In this document: in pieces, positions 1 through 7,617 of the stretch
Numbering within the stretch: the first letter of the stretch is position 1
Layout of the letters: every line of letters starts with the position of its first letter
Assembly: GCA_026004095.1 (NCBI GenBank)
Contig: BPIL01000010.1
Coordinates: forward strand, 62,001-126,000
Direction: 5' to 3'
Origin: Meiothermus sp.
GTDB lineage: Bacteria > Deinococcota > Deinococci > Deinococcales > Thermaceae
Length of the DNA: 64,000 nucleotides
Position numbers and translations under genes: made by a program
Notes under the pieces: model-generated
Database searches by the model: none
What the model saw: only the letters and a program-made list of their open reading frames with translations
Told to the model about the DNA's origin: nothing

Positions 1-2
1 TT

Positions 3-1619
3 CTCGCCGATGCCTACCGCCAACAGCGCGGGGAAGCTGCCCTGGCCCAGGCCCAGCAGGCGTTTGCCAGCGGGCAGCCAGCCGCCATGCTAAAGGTGCT
101 CGAGGGTTTTCAAGCAGCCCCCCTGTCGCCGCGCGAACGGGCCAAGCGGGCCAACCAAACCCTGCGCTTTTTACAACTGGTGGCTGTGGAATACCGCCGG
201 GGGGTGCGGGGCGCCGAGGGCGAGGTGCGCGTTACCAACGAGCTCGAGATCATCGAGGCACGCAGCTTTTTGCGCAGCGCCCAGAGCGCCTGGAAGGTGC
301 TCGAGCCACTTCTGATCAAAGATCAGGGGGCCCAGGTGGGCCTGGTTAACCAGCGCTTCGCCTGGCTCGAGCAGGCCCTGTACACCCACACCCCCCCCAC
401 AGCCGACAGGCTCTCGGACGAGGTAGACGCGACCGTGCGCCTGCTATCGGATATGTTGCCCGAGTCCTGGCGGCGGGCCGATCCATCCGGCGACCTCGAG
501 GTCATACGTCAGCAGTTGCGATCGCTGGAAAACGCCGTTGCAGCGGGTCGCTACGATCTGGCCGAAACGGCCCGCCTGGATGCCTACGCCATGCTGGAGT
601 CGGGGGCCGAGGCCCGCCTGCGCGCCTTCAACCCCCAGCTTGCGCTGGATCTGGAATCGCTGTTTTGGAATGGGGTGAACCCCCCAGGCCTGGCCCGCCT
701 GATCCGGGATAAAGCCAGCCCCCTCGAGGTGCGCAACACCCGTCGTACGCTGGAGAACAAGCTTAATGAGGCCGCCCGCATACTGGGCCGCGAAACCTCC
801 CCAACCACCATCGGCATCAACGCCGCCATCATCGTATTCCGGGAGGGCCTGGAAGCAGTGCTGATCATTGCGGCGCTGCTGGCCTCTTTTCGTCGCCCAG
901 AAAACCTGCATCTGCGCCGACCGGTCTGGTGGGGGGTTGGTCTGGCCCTGATAGCCAGCCTGCTTACCTGGGCCGCCATGTGGGGAACCATCCAGCAGTT
1001 TGCGCGGTTCGGCGAGCGGGTAGAGGCCGTGGTCTCCTTGCTGGCTATCGGTGTGCTGCTGCTAATCCTGAACTGGTTTTACCATAAGGTGTACTGGACC
1101 GACCGCCTGGCCGACTTTCACCAGCATAAGCAACAGGCGGTGCAAAAAACGGGCTGGGCCGCCATACTCGGGCTGGTTGCGGTGGGCTTTGAAAGCATCT
1201 ACCGCGAGGGCTTTGAAACAGTTTTGTTTTTGCAGTCGCTGGTGCTGCAGGGGGGGTTCCGCGATGTGCTCTGGGGCATCCTGGTAGGCCTGAGCACCGT
1301 GATTCTACTGGGAATCGCCATCTTTCGTTTTCAGATTAAGCTACCCCAAAAAAAGATGCTGATCTTCACCGGGGTGCTGATCCTGATGGTGCTGGTGGTA
1401 ATGGTGGGCCAGACTGCGCACGTCATGCAGGTGGTGGGTTGGCTGCCCATACACGCCTTTCCCCTCGAGATACCCTTCTGGCTAAGTAGCTGGTTCGGCC
1501 TGTACGCGACCTGGGAAGGCATCGTTTTGCAGGTGCTATCCGCGGGCGTGGTGCTTGGAAGCTATTTCTGGGCAGAGCGAATCAAGCGCAATCACCTGGG
1601 CCGCCTGAAAACCGCCTGA
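3..1619 (+). CDS. FTR1-family iron permease, 5' end outside the window
   Basis: An integral membrane permease of the FTR1/EfeU family, which takes up iron in partnership with an oxidase or periplasmic proteins. The reading frame is open from the first bases of the window, before the first ATG at 87, so the true start is probably upstream. A hydrophilic N-terminal part of about 250 residues precedes the membrane domain. That domain carries two REGxE-type iron-binding motifs, REGLEAVLI near residue 250 and REGFETVLF near residue 371 (counted from the ATG at 87), separated by several hydrophobic segments. The two motifs on separate helices are the family hallmark. It ends facing lutC (convergent). 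A haem uptake operon about 1.3 kb away makes this a small iron-acquisition neighbourhood. Family assignment is secure; the transported form of iron and the partners are not visible. Confidence 0.88.
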   Translation, partial: LADAYRQQRGEAALAQAQQAFASGQPAAMLKVLEGFQAAPLSPRERAKRANQTLRFLQLVAVEYRRGVRGAEGEVRVTNELEIIEARSFLRSAQSAWKVLEPLLIKDQGAQVGLVNQRFAWLEQALYTHTPPTADRLSDEVDATVRLLSDMLPESWRRADPSGDLEVIRQQLRSLENAVAAGRYDLAETARLDAYAMLESGAEARLRAFNPQLALDLESLFWNGVNPPGLARLIRDKASPLEVRNTRRTLENKLNEAARILGRETSPTTIGINAAIIVFREGLEAVLIIAALLASFRRPENLHLRRPVWWGVGLALIASLLTWAAMWGTIQQFARFGERVEAVVSLLAIGVLLLILNWFYHKVYWTDRLADFHQHKQQAVQKTGWAAILGLVAVGFESIYREGFETVLFLQSLVLQGGFRDVLWGILVGLSTVILLGIAIFRFQIKLPQKKMLIFTGVLILMVLVVMVGQTAHVMQVVGWLPIHAFPLEIPFWLSSWFGLYATWEGIVLQVLSAGVVLGSYFWAERIKRNHLGRLKTA

Positions 1620-1661
1620 ACTCCGCCCATAGGAGTTGCGCGGCTGTCGCCTGCCCCCAGG

Positions 1662-2246
1662 CTAGAGCCGGCCCGCATCCAGCAGCACCGCCACCACCAG
1701 CCGCCCCGGCCCGTGCACCCCCTTGACCATAATCTGGCCGATGTCGGCGGATTTGCTGGGGCCGGAGTGCAACCCGATGGCCGAGGGCAGCCCGGTTTGC
1801 AGGGCCTGGAGGGCCTGCAAAAGGGTTGGGTAAATTTTCCCCTGCGGTACAAACACCAGGTGTGTGGGTGGCAAAAGCTGGGTGCGGCGCCCCTCCTGGC
1901 TGCTGAGGATGACCGTGCCGGTCTCGGCCACCGCGCCCCAGGCCCAGGAGATGCCCAGGGGGGCTTCCTGGGGGGGCAGAAGGGGCAATTGGGGGCGCAA
2001 CGCCTCTGGAAGTGTCCGGCCGAGGCTGACCCCCGTAAAAGTCTGGGCAAAGCGGCCCAGCCATTCCTGGGCGGCCTGCAAGCTCTCCAGCCGCACCACC
2101 TCGCCCCCGTTCCCCGTCAGGCGCTCGCTAAAAAGGGCCAGGGCCTCCTCGGGTGGAAGCGTCGGCGGAACCAGCGGCTCCGGCAGGGCCGCTTTAGGGC
2201 GGTGCTCGAGGCCCCGGCGGATGCGGGCCAGGATGCGTTCGCGCAT
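1662..2246 (-). CDS. lutC: LutC/YkgG-like LUD-domain protein
   Basis: A 194-residue protein of the LUD (DUF162) family. In LutABC-type lactate oxidation complexes LutC is the small subunit, working with two iron-sulfur proteins. The C-terminal signature GPSKSADIGQIMVKGVHGPG matches the LutC consensus, and WAWGAVAETGTVILSS is the preceding conserved block. The start at MRERILAR is preferred over an upstream frame extension because a TATACT hexamer lies exactly 6 nt before this ATG, the spacing of leaderless promoters. LutA and LutB are not beside it, so it acts alone here or with distant partners. It is divergent from aroQ. Confidence 0.85.
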   Translation of the reverse strand: MRERILARIRRGLEHRPKAALPEPLVPPTLPPEEALALFSERLTGNGGEVVRLESLQAAQEWLGRFAQTFTGVSLGRTLPEALRPQLPLLPPQEAPLGISWAWGAVAETGTVILSSQEGRRTQLLPPTHLVFVPQGKIYPTLLQALQALQTGLPSAIGLHSGPSKSADIGQIMVKGVHGPGRLVVAVLLDAGRL

Positions 2247-2252
2247 GGCTGG

Positions 2253-2258
2253 AGTATA
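2253..2258 (-). promoter_or_regulatory. -10 element of a leaderless lutC promoter
   Basis: TATACT on the minus strand with 6 nt to the ATG of lutC, which places the transcript start at or next to the start codon. No good -35 hexamer is visible. Confidence 0.5.
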
Positions 2259-2269
2259 CCAGGCCCTCG

Positions 2270-2299
2270 TTGCCCAATGGCCCATGGGGCCTTTACCAT
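2270..2299 (+). promoter_or_regulatory. Probable aroQ promoter
   Basis: TTGCCC and TACCAT separated by 18 nt. The -10 ends 8 nt before the aroQ ATG, so the leader is absent or very short. It overlaps the divergent lutC control region. Confidence 0.45.
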
Positions 2300-2307
2300 A
2301 GGGTCAA

Positions 2308-2748
2308 ATGATCCTGATTCTCAACGGCCCCAACCTGAACCTGTTGGGCAGGCGCGAACCCGGAATTTACGGCCATACCACCCTCGAGGAGCTCGAGGAG
2401 CTGTGCGAGGCCTGGGGGGCCGAACTGGGCCTGGGGGTGGCCTGCCGCCAGTCCAACTTCGAGGGGCAACTGGTGGAGTGGATTCAGCAGGCCGCCGACG
2501 AGGGCTTCCGGGCCATCGTGCTGAACCCAGGGGCCCTCACCCATTACTCGATTGCCCTGCTGGACGCGCTGCGGGCGCAGACCTTGCCGGTGGTGGAGGT
2601 GCACCTTTCCAACATCCACGCCCGTGAAGAGTACCGGCGCCACTCGGTCACGGCCATGGGCGCCAGGGGCATCATCTCGGGCTTTGGGCCCATGTCCTAC
2701 AGGATGGCGCTGGTCTACCTGGCCGACCTGCTGGAGGCCCAGCCATGA
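2308..2748 (+). CDS. aroQ: 3-dehydroquinate dehydratase, type II
   Basis: Catalyses the third shikimate-pathway step, trans-dehydration of 3-dehydroquinate to 3-dehydroshikimate, in the cytoplasm as a dodecamer. The 146 residues are the normal type II length. Visible signatures are ILNGPNLNLLGRREPGIYG at the N-terminus (catalytic loop Arg and Tyr), the QSNFEG block, the NPGALTHYS block and the VEVHLSNIHAREEYRRHS block with the catalytic His. The last codons overlap the ATG of a small membrane-protein gene (ATGA), so the two are probably co-translated. Confidence 0.97.
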   Translation: MILILNGPNLNLLGRREPGIYGHTTLEELEELCEAWGAELGLGVACRQSNFEGQLVEWIQQAADEGFRAIVLNPGALTHYSIALLDALRAQTLPVVEVHLSNIHAREEYRRHSVTAMGARGIISGFGPMSYRMALVYLADLLEAQP

Positions 2749-2969
2749 GGGTACACTGGCAGGAAGTCGCCATGGTCGCGGCCATCGCCGGCATCTTCAC
2801 CCTGGTGGCCCAGATTCCACAGGTGGGCTTCGGGACAGCCCTACTGCAAAGCCTTCCAGTGGCCCTGCTGGCCGCGGGGGCCTACAGGCTGCTGATGCCC
2901 TGGATCATTCGCTGGGCGGCCAAAGGGGGCCCGTCCAGCGAGACCCCCTCCGATAACGAAAAGTTATAA
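2745..2969 (+). CDS. Small membrane protein of unknown function
   Basis: A 74-residue protein whose ATG overlaps the aroQ stop in an ATGA junction. Two hydrophobic stretches (about residues 8-30 and 32-50) suggest two membrane passes, followed by a short polar tail. No family is recognised. Translational coupling and membrane-like composition support it as a real gene; no function can be given. Its end overlaps the end of the convergent haem ATPase gene by a few bases. Confidence 0.65.
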   Translation: MRVHWQEVAMVAAIAGIFTLVAQIPQVGFGTALLQSLPVALLAAGAYRLLMPWIIRWAAKGGPSSETPSDNEKL

Positions 2970-3785
2970 AGACACCCTACCTGCGGCAAGCGGCTCTTCG
3001 CTACGGGAAACCACCGCATCCGCCTCAGCCAGGGGCATCACCCAGGGTCTACCGCTGGGGTGCTGGGTCTGGATAAACGGCAGACCATAGACCGCCTGAA
3101 GGCGCGCGGGCTGTAAAACCTCGGCGGGCTGACCCAGCGCCTCCACACGCCCCTGGTGTAGCAGCAAAATGCGGTCGGAGAACAGCCCAGCCAGGTTAAG
3201 ATCGTGCAGCACCGTCAGCACCCCCCAGCCCGCCCGGGCCAGGCGCCTGCACAGGGCCAGCACCTCCACCTGGTGTTTGGGGTCGAGGTGATTGGTGGGC
3301 TCATCCAGCAACAGCAGCCGCGGTTCCTGGGCCAGCACCCGGGCCAGATCCACCCGGCTCTGTTCCCCGCCCGAGAGGGTCTGGTATCGGCGGGTGGCAA
3401 ACTGCAGCGCGCCGGTCTGGCTCAAGGCATGCTCGGTAACCCGGTGATCCTGAGGGTTTTCGGCCCGGCGCTCGAGGTGAGGCAGGCGGCCTAGAAAGGC
3501 CACCTCATAGGCATCAAAAGGGAAATTGATCTCGCGCCGCTGGGTCAGCACCGCGCGTTCGAGGGCCAGCTCGAGGGGCCGGTAGCTGCTCAGGGGCCTG
3601 CCCAGCAGTTCAATCTGACCTGCGTCGGGCTGCACCTCGCCCGACAAAAGCCGCAACAGGGTGGACTTGCCAGCACCGTTGGGCCCGATAATGCTCAGCA
3701 TCTGGCCGGCCTCGAGCCGGAAGGAGATGTTCTCGAGAAGGGTTTTTCCACCTACAGCATAGCTAAGCGAGCGAGCCTCCAGCAT
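2964..3785 (-). CDS. hmuV: Haem ABC transporter ATP-binding protein (HmuV-like)
   Basis: The cytoplasmic ATPase of a FecCD-type importer; with the adjacent permease and binding protein it should energise haem uptake. Visible motifs are Walker A GPNGAGKST, signature LSGGEQ, Walker B LLLLDEPTNHLD and the switch histidine in VLHDLN. At 273 residues it has the usual HmuV length, and the TQRREINFPFDAYEVAFLGR segment is typical of haemin ATPases. The ATG at 3785 (MLEARSLSY) is chosen over an upstream in-frame codon because the ABC fold begins there. It is the last gene of the haem operon. Confidence 0.9.
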   Translation of the reverse strand: MLEARSLSYAVGGKTLLENISFRLEAGQMLSIIGPNGAGKSTLLRLLSGEVQPDAGQIELLGRPLSSYRPLELALERAVLTQRREINFPFDAYEVAFLGRLPHLERRAENPQDHRVTEHALSQTGALQFATRRYQTLSGGEQSRVDLARVLAQEPRLLLLDEPTNHLDPKHQVEVLALCRRLARAGWGVLTVLHDLNLAGLFSDRILLLHQGRVEALGQPAEVLQPARLQAVYGLPFIQTQHPSGRPWVMPLAEADAVVSRSEEPLAAGRVSL

Positions 3786-3810
3786 CACACCACACCCTCC
3801 ACACAAGGCC

Positions 3811-4839
3811 CTAGCGGGCAGCCCCCTGCTTGAAGCGCAGCAGCAGCCAGATGAAGAAAGGAGCCCCCAGCAGGCTGGTCACCACACCCACCGGCAGCTC
3901 GGCGGGCGAGGCCACCGTGCGGGCAATCAGATCGGCCAGCGCGCTCAGACCAGCCCCCAGCAGCACCGAGCCGACCAGCAGGTAGCGGTGATCCGGCCCC
4001 GCCATCAGACGGAAAAGATGGGGGGCCACCAGCCCGATAAAACCCACCCCACCCGCCGCCGCCACCGCGGTGCCCACCGCCAGGGCGGCCAGGGCCACGG
4101 CCTGGCGCTTGAAACGCTCGAGGTGCACCCCCAGATGAAAGGCCTCGCTCTCGCCAAGAACCAGCGCGTTCAGCGGGCGGGCCAGGCGCATCAGCCCCCA
4201 GAAGGCCAGCAGCGCAGTAGGGGCCATGGCGGCCAGCCCCCCCCAGGTGGCCCCGCTGTAGCCACCCAGCGTCCAAAAGGTGAGGCTGCGCAATTGCTCA
4301 TCGGTGGCACGGGTGATCAGCAGGCCAATGAGGGCTCCTGCCAGGGCGTTGATGGCGATCCCCGCCAGCAGCAGGGTCAGGGTCTGCACCCGTCCTCCAC
4401 TGCTAGCCATGAACCAGACCGCCAGGGTAGCCAGCAGCCCGCCCACAAAAGCCGCGAGCGGCAGGGCGTACACTTCCAGGATGCCCGCACCCGGAACCAG
4501 GATGATAAAGATGGCAGCCCCCAGGGCGGCCCCGGCGCTCACGCCGATCAGGCCTGGGTCGGCCAGGGGGTTGCGAAACAACCCTTGCATGACCGCGCCC
4601 GAAAGGGCCAGCAACGCCCCCACCAGCAAAGCCAGCAAAACCCGGGGGAAGCGAACCGATACCAGCACCGCATAGGCCTGCTCCGAGCGCTCCCACAGGA
4701 TGCGGGGAATCTCCTGGGGTGGGATGTAGTAGGCCCCGAGGCCCGCCGAGATGAGCACCACCAGTGGTAGCAGCACCCCCAAGGCCAGCAGCGTCGAGCG
4801 GTAACGGCCGGAGGCTTTATAGAAAGACGAGGGTTGCAT
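3811..4839 (-). CDS. hmuU: Haem ABC transporter permease, FecCD family (HmuU-like)
   Basis: A polytopic membrane protein of 342 residues with the ten-helix FecCD/BtuC pattern. The family blocks are LALSGAVMQGLFRNPLADPG and the ATPase-coupling region GGVGFIGLVAPHLFRLMAG near residue 250. It forms the channel between the binding protein HmuT and the ATPase HmuV, encoded on either side. Substrate specificity cannot be read from the permease itself; haem is inferred from the binding protein type and from the haem-degrading enzyme at the head of the operon. Confidence 0.9.
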   Translation of the reverse strand: MQPSSFYKASGRYRSTLLALGVLLPLVVLISAGLGAYYIPPQEIPRILWERSEQAYAVLVSVRFPRVLLALLVGALLALSGAVMQGLFRNPLADPGLIGVSAGAALGAAIFIILVPGAGILEVYALPLAAFVGGLLATLAVWFMASSGGRVQTLTLLLAGIAINALAGALIGLLITRATDEQLRSLTFWTLGGYSGATWGGLAAMAPTALLAFWGLMRLARPLNALVLGESEAFHLGVHLERFKRQAVALAALAVGTAVAAAGGVGFIGLVAPHLFRLMAGPDHRYLLVGSVLLGAGLSALADLIARTVASPAELPVGVVTSLLGAPFFIWLLLRFKQGAAR

Positions 4840-4854
4840 GGCAATTGATACGCC

Positions 4855-5481
4855 CTAGGTCAGCAGGGCGTGCTGGTCGAGCTGCAACTCGCGCACGGTT
4901 AGGCCATCCTTATCGTGGCGCACCACCTGGCGCCGGCTGGGCAACCAAACCCCTTCCACCTGAACATAGCGATCGTCGAAGGATTCCACCGCCTCGATCG
5001 CACCCTGGGCATCGCGGTAAACGACGGTAAAGTGCCGCGGCAGGTGCTGCGCTCCAGCCGGTACGTGGTTGTGGATGTGAATGCGAAAGGAGTTATCGGG
5101 CAGGTTGCGCTCAACCATTCGGACGTGGTTATCCTGCACCCACAGAACCGAGCGCATGGCGTCCTCGAGGCGCACCCCCACCCCCAGCGGGGTTTCCCCC
5201 TCGAGGTGCATGGGGTACTGGCCCTCGTTCTGCGCGAAAGGCCGGGGGCTGCGGTGGGCCAGCATCGAAGCCAGTTCCCGACGCGGCCAGGCCTGCAGGT
5301 CTTCGGGCAGGTGCAGCTCAATCTCCCTGGGCGAGCGGGCCACCAGGCCGCCCTGGTACCAGCTACCCGCCAGGTATACCCTCAGGCGGGCCCTGAACCC
5401 AGCGAACCCCTCCGGTAGGGTGTAGGCCTGGTTGCGGGCCGCTTCCAGCAGGGCGTAGGCTTTCTCCTGAACCGATGGCAT
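4855..5481 (-). CDS. DUF3386-like protein inside the haem operon
   Basis: About 208 residues, without signal peptide or membrane segment. It resembles proteins I recall under DUF3386, best known from cyanobacteria and of unknown function; that name is tentative. It contains several conserved-looking histidines (one in FRIHIHNHVP) and acidic residues, which could suit haem or metal handling, but no catalytic motif is established. The ATG at 5481 is preferred because GGTGAG lies before it; a GTG at 5490 directly follows the hmuT stop codon. Its position between the binding protein and permease genes implies a role in haem uptake or handling. Confidence 0.7.
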   Translation of the reverse strand: MPSVQEKAYALLEAARNQAYTLPEGFAGFRARLRVYLAGSWYQGGLVARSPREIELHLPEDLQAWPRRELASMLAHRSPRPFAQNEGQYPMHLEGETPLGVGVRLEDAMRSVLWVQDNHVRMVERNLPDNSFRIHIHNHVPAGAQHLPRHFTVVYRDAQGAIEAVESFDDRYVQVEGVWLPSRRQVVRHDKDGLTVRELQLDQHALLT

Positions 5482-5490
5482 ATAGCTCAC

Positions 5491-6405
5491 CTACTCCTGG
5501 GCTCCGGCGATATAAAGTCCGCTGCGTTCGTAAGCCCCCACAAACAAATCCAGCGCAGCCCGCCCCGCCCTGGGCCCAAAACCGCCCAGGTACAGGTCGT
5601 CGATAGCCACCACCCGGCCGTTCTGACCGGCGGGGGTCTGCATTACCCCGGGCAGCTTACGCAAACCTTCCAACCCACCAATGCTCTCCAGACCGGCGGT
5701 GAATACCACAAAAACATCGGGCTGGGCGGCAATCACCGCCTCTGCGGTCATCTGCTGGCAGTTCTGGATACCCTTGGCCGCATTGGCAATACCAGCCAGC
5801 TCCATCATCCCCACCGGGTTGGAACCCTGGCCGCAAACATAGGTGACGTTGGTGCCACGCAGGTACAGGAAGATGCCTTTAAGCTGTTTGCGTGTGGTGG
5901 CCTGGCGTTGCTTGGAACGCAACACCAGCAGGTCGCGCTCGAGACGGCGCACCAGCTCCTCGCCGCGCTCAACCCGACCCACCGCCGCTGCAATCGTGCG
6001 GATTTTCTCCTTGGCCCCCTCGAGGCTGGGCTTGTCCGGCACCCGCACCACCGTGACCCCAGCAGCCGCTAGCTGATCAAAAACGGTTGGGGGGCGCACA
6101 TCCTCCCGGCCCAGCACCAGGGTGGGGCGCAAGGAAAGAATGCCTTCCGTGTTGAGCTGGAACTGGTAGCCCACCGTAGGCAGTTTATTGACGCTGGCCG
6201 GGTAGTAGCTGCTGGTATCACGGCCCACCACCCGATCCCCCACCCCCAGGGCAAAGAGAATCTCGGTGGTAACCCCGTTGAGCGAGACGATCCGCTCGAT
6301 GGAACGCACCGTGATGGTTTGACCCCTTGCATCCTTGACGGTAAAGGGCTGGGCCAGCCCGCAGCCCAACAAGCAAAGCCCCAATCCGATAACGATCTGT
6401 TTCAC
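5491..6405 (-). CDS. hmuT: Haem ABC transporter substrate-binding protein (HmuT-like)
   Basis: A 304-residue exported cluster A-III binding protein. The N-terminus has a signal peptide (MKQIVIGLGLCLLGCGLAQ) with a possible lipobox around LLGC. The mature part begins with VKDARGQTITV and RIVSLNGVTTEILFALG, as in haemin-binding HmuT/PhuT proteins. The C-terminal LGGFGPRAGRAALDLF matches the haemin-family FGPR motif. It should deliver haem to HmuU. The gene abuts the DUF3386-like gene with no gap. Confidence 0.88.
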   Translation of the reverse strand: MKQIVIGLGLCLLGCGLAQPFTVKDARGQTITVRSIERIVSLNGVTTEILFALGVGDRVVGRDTSSYYPASVNKLPTVGYQFQLNTEGILSLRPTLVLGREDVRPPTVFDQLAAAGVTVVRVPDKPSLEGAKEKIRTIAAAVGRVERGEELVRRLERDLLVLRSKQRQATTRKQLKGIFLYLRGTNVTYVCGQGSNPVGMMELAGIANAAKGIQNCQQMTAEAVIAAQPDVFVVFTAGLESIGGLEGLRKLPGVMQTPAGQNGRVVAIDDLYLGGFGPRAGRAALDLFVGAYERSGLYIAGAQE

Positions 6406-6435
6406 AAAACCACCTCTTTTTACACTGCTCCTCAG

Positions 6436-6765
6436 CTAAGAAGTTGTGGCCTCGAGCGCGGCCGAATCAGTAAACACCTCAAAGGTTTCCAGCGAGCTAT
6501 GCCCCTTAAACACTTCGCGGGGCAGGGTTCCACTTCTGGCATGGCCTTGCTTGAACTCAGGGCTTTCCACCCAGTTTTTGAAGTGCTGCTCGCTTTCCCA
6601 GAAGGTCATGACCACATAGGGTTGATCGGGCTTCTGCGGGCGCAAAACCAGGTTGCGGATGAAGCCCGGCATGCGGTCAACCAGGCGGGCCCGCTCACGG
6701 AAATTTTGCTCAAACAGCGCAGCATACTCGGGGTTGACCGGTATGCGGTTCATGGTGACAAACAT
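6436..6765 (-). CDS. IsdG/HmoA-like haem-degrading monooxygenase
   Basis: A 109-residue ABM (antibiotic biosynthesis monooxygenase) ferredoxin-like fold. The block RARLVDRMPGFIRNLVLRP, followed by VVMTFWESEQHFKNWV, matches the IsdG/HmoA type of haem-degrading enzyme, which opens the porphyrin and frees iron. It is first in the haem uptake operon, which supports haem oxygenase function over other ABM roles. AAGGAGGG stands just before the ATG. The specific product chemistry (biliverdin, staphylobilin or mycobilin type) cannot be predicted. Confidence 0.82.
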   Translation of the reverse strand: MFVTMNRIPVNPEYAALFEQNFRERARLVDRMPGFIRNLVLRPQKPDQPYVVMTFWESEQHFKNWVESPEFKQGHARSGTLPREVFKGHSSLETFEVFTDSAALEATTS

Positions 6766-6890
6766 TCTCTTCCCTCCTTAGCTTCGTCGGGCCTCGCCTC
6801 CAGAAGAGGAGCAACCCCATCCCGGCGTCGCTGTGCAAACCCGGGGGACACACTTTCTGCACGGTTCTCTTCCACCATTCTGGCCGCCAG

Positions 6891-6918
6891 TTTATACAGG
6901 CCACAGTTCTAAAGTCAA
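6891..6918 (-). promoter_or_regulatory. Sigma-A-type promoter of the haem operon
   Basis: On the minus strand TTGACT (6918-6913) and TATAAA (6896-6891) are separated by 16 nt. This gives a leader of about 120 nt before the monooxygenase gene, unlike the leaderless promoters common in this window. Confidence 0.65.
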
Positions 6919-6936
6919 GTAATCCGGTCGGAATAC

Positions 6937-6947
6937 ACTAATTTAGT
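6937..6947. promoter_or_regulatory. Palindrome upstream of the haem promoter, possible operator
   Basis: ACTAA-T-TTAGT, an 11-bp perfect palindrome about 18 bp upstream of the -35 hexamer. A metalloregulator or activator site is conceivable, but it matches no known box convincingly. Confidence 0.3.
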
Positions 6948-6971
6948 AAAAAGAACTATTCGCAAAACTAA

Positions 6972-7005
6972 CCCCAAAAACAAACCTCCCCCATAGGGGG
7001 GGAGG
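6972..7005 (-). terminator. Intrinsic terminator of birA-bioY
   Basis: On the minus strand just after bioY: an 8-bp GC stem (CCTCCCCC with GGGGGAGG, loop of 5) followed by TTTGTTTTT. Confidence 0.8.
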
Positions 7006-7020
7006 CGCACAACCTCGAGG

Positions 7021-7617
7021 CTAGCGGCCGATCAGGCGCCAGGCGGTGGGGAGCAGGGCCGCAGCAATGGCGGCCTTGATCAGGTCACCCAGCAGAAAGG
7101 GAATCATCCCAGCCTGCAACACCCCCCAGACCCCGCTGTAGCGCCCTGCGCCCGAGAGCGCAAAGCCCAGCCAGGTCACGCCGATGGCGTAGATCAGCAG
7201 GCTGGCCAGCAGCATGGCCCCAAAGGTCTTGAGCGCGCTGCGGTCGGTGCCGTAGCGCTCAACCAGGTAGCCCACCAGGTAGGCCGCCAGGGGGAAGGCC
7301 AACAGGTAACCGGCGGTAAAGGCGATGCGCGGATGGAACCAGGTGGCCCCCCCCGCAAACACCGGCAGCACCAGGCCCTCGAGCAGGTACGCCACCACCG
7401 CCAGAAAGCCCAGCCGGCTGCCCAGCGCGGCCCCTACCAGGAGCACCCCCAGGGTTTGCAGGGTGATGGGCACCGGCTGCAAGGGGATCACCGCCTGGGA
7501 CAAGAGCGCCAGCAAAAAGCTGCCTCCCAGTACCAGCAGCAGATCGCGCTGCCAGCTCCGGGCCGGAAAAAGCGACTTCGAGAGGGGTAGATAGGGTAGG
7601 CTTTGGGTTGGGTTCAT
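7021..7617 (-). CDS. bioY: Biotin transporter BioY (ECF S component)
   Basis: A 198-residue membrane protein with about six helices and the BioY signature around PLQPVPITLQTLGVLLVGAALG, plus the later WFHPRIAFTAGYLLAFPLAAYLVG block. It is the substrate-specific component for biotin uptake and works with or without an ECF energising module, which is not encoded here. Its ATG overlaps the birA stop codon (4-nt overlap), so the two form an operon controlled by the BirA operator upstream of birA. Confidence 0.93.
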   Translation of the reverse strand: MNPTQSLPYLPLSKSLFPARSWQRDLLLVLGGSFLLALLSQAVIPLQPVPITLQTLGVLLVGAALGSRLGFLAVVAYLLEGLVLPVFAGGATWFHPRIAFTAGYLLAFPLAAYLVGYLVERYGTDRSALKTFGAMLLASLLIYAIGVTWLGFALSGAGRYSGVWGVLQAGMIPFLLGDLIKAAIAAALLPTAWRLIGR

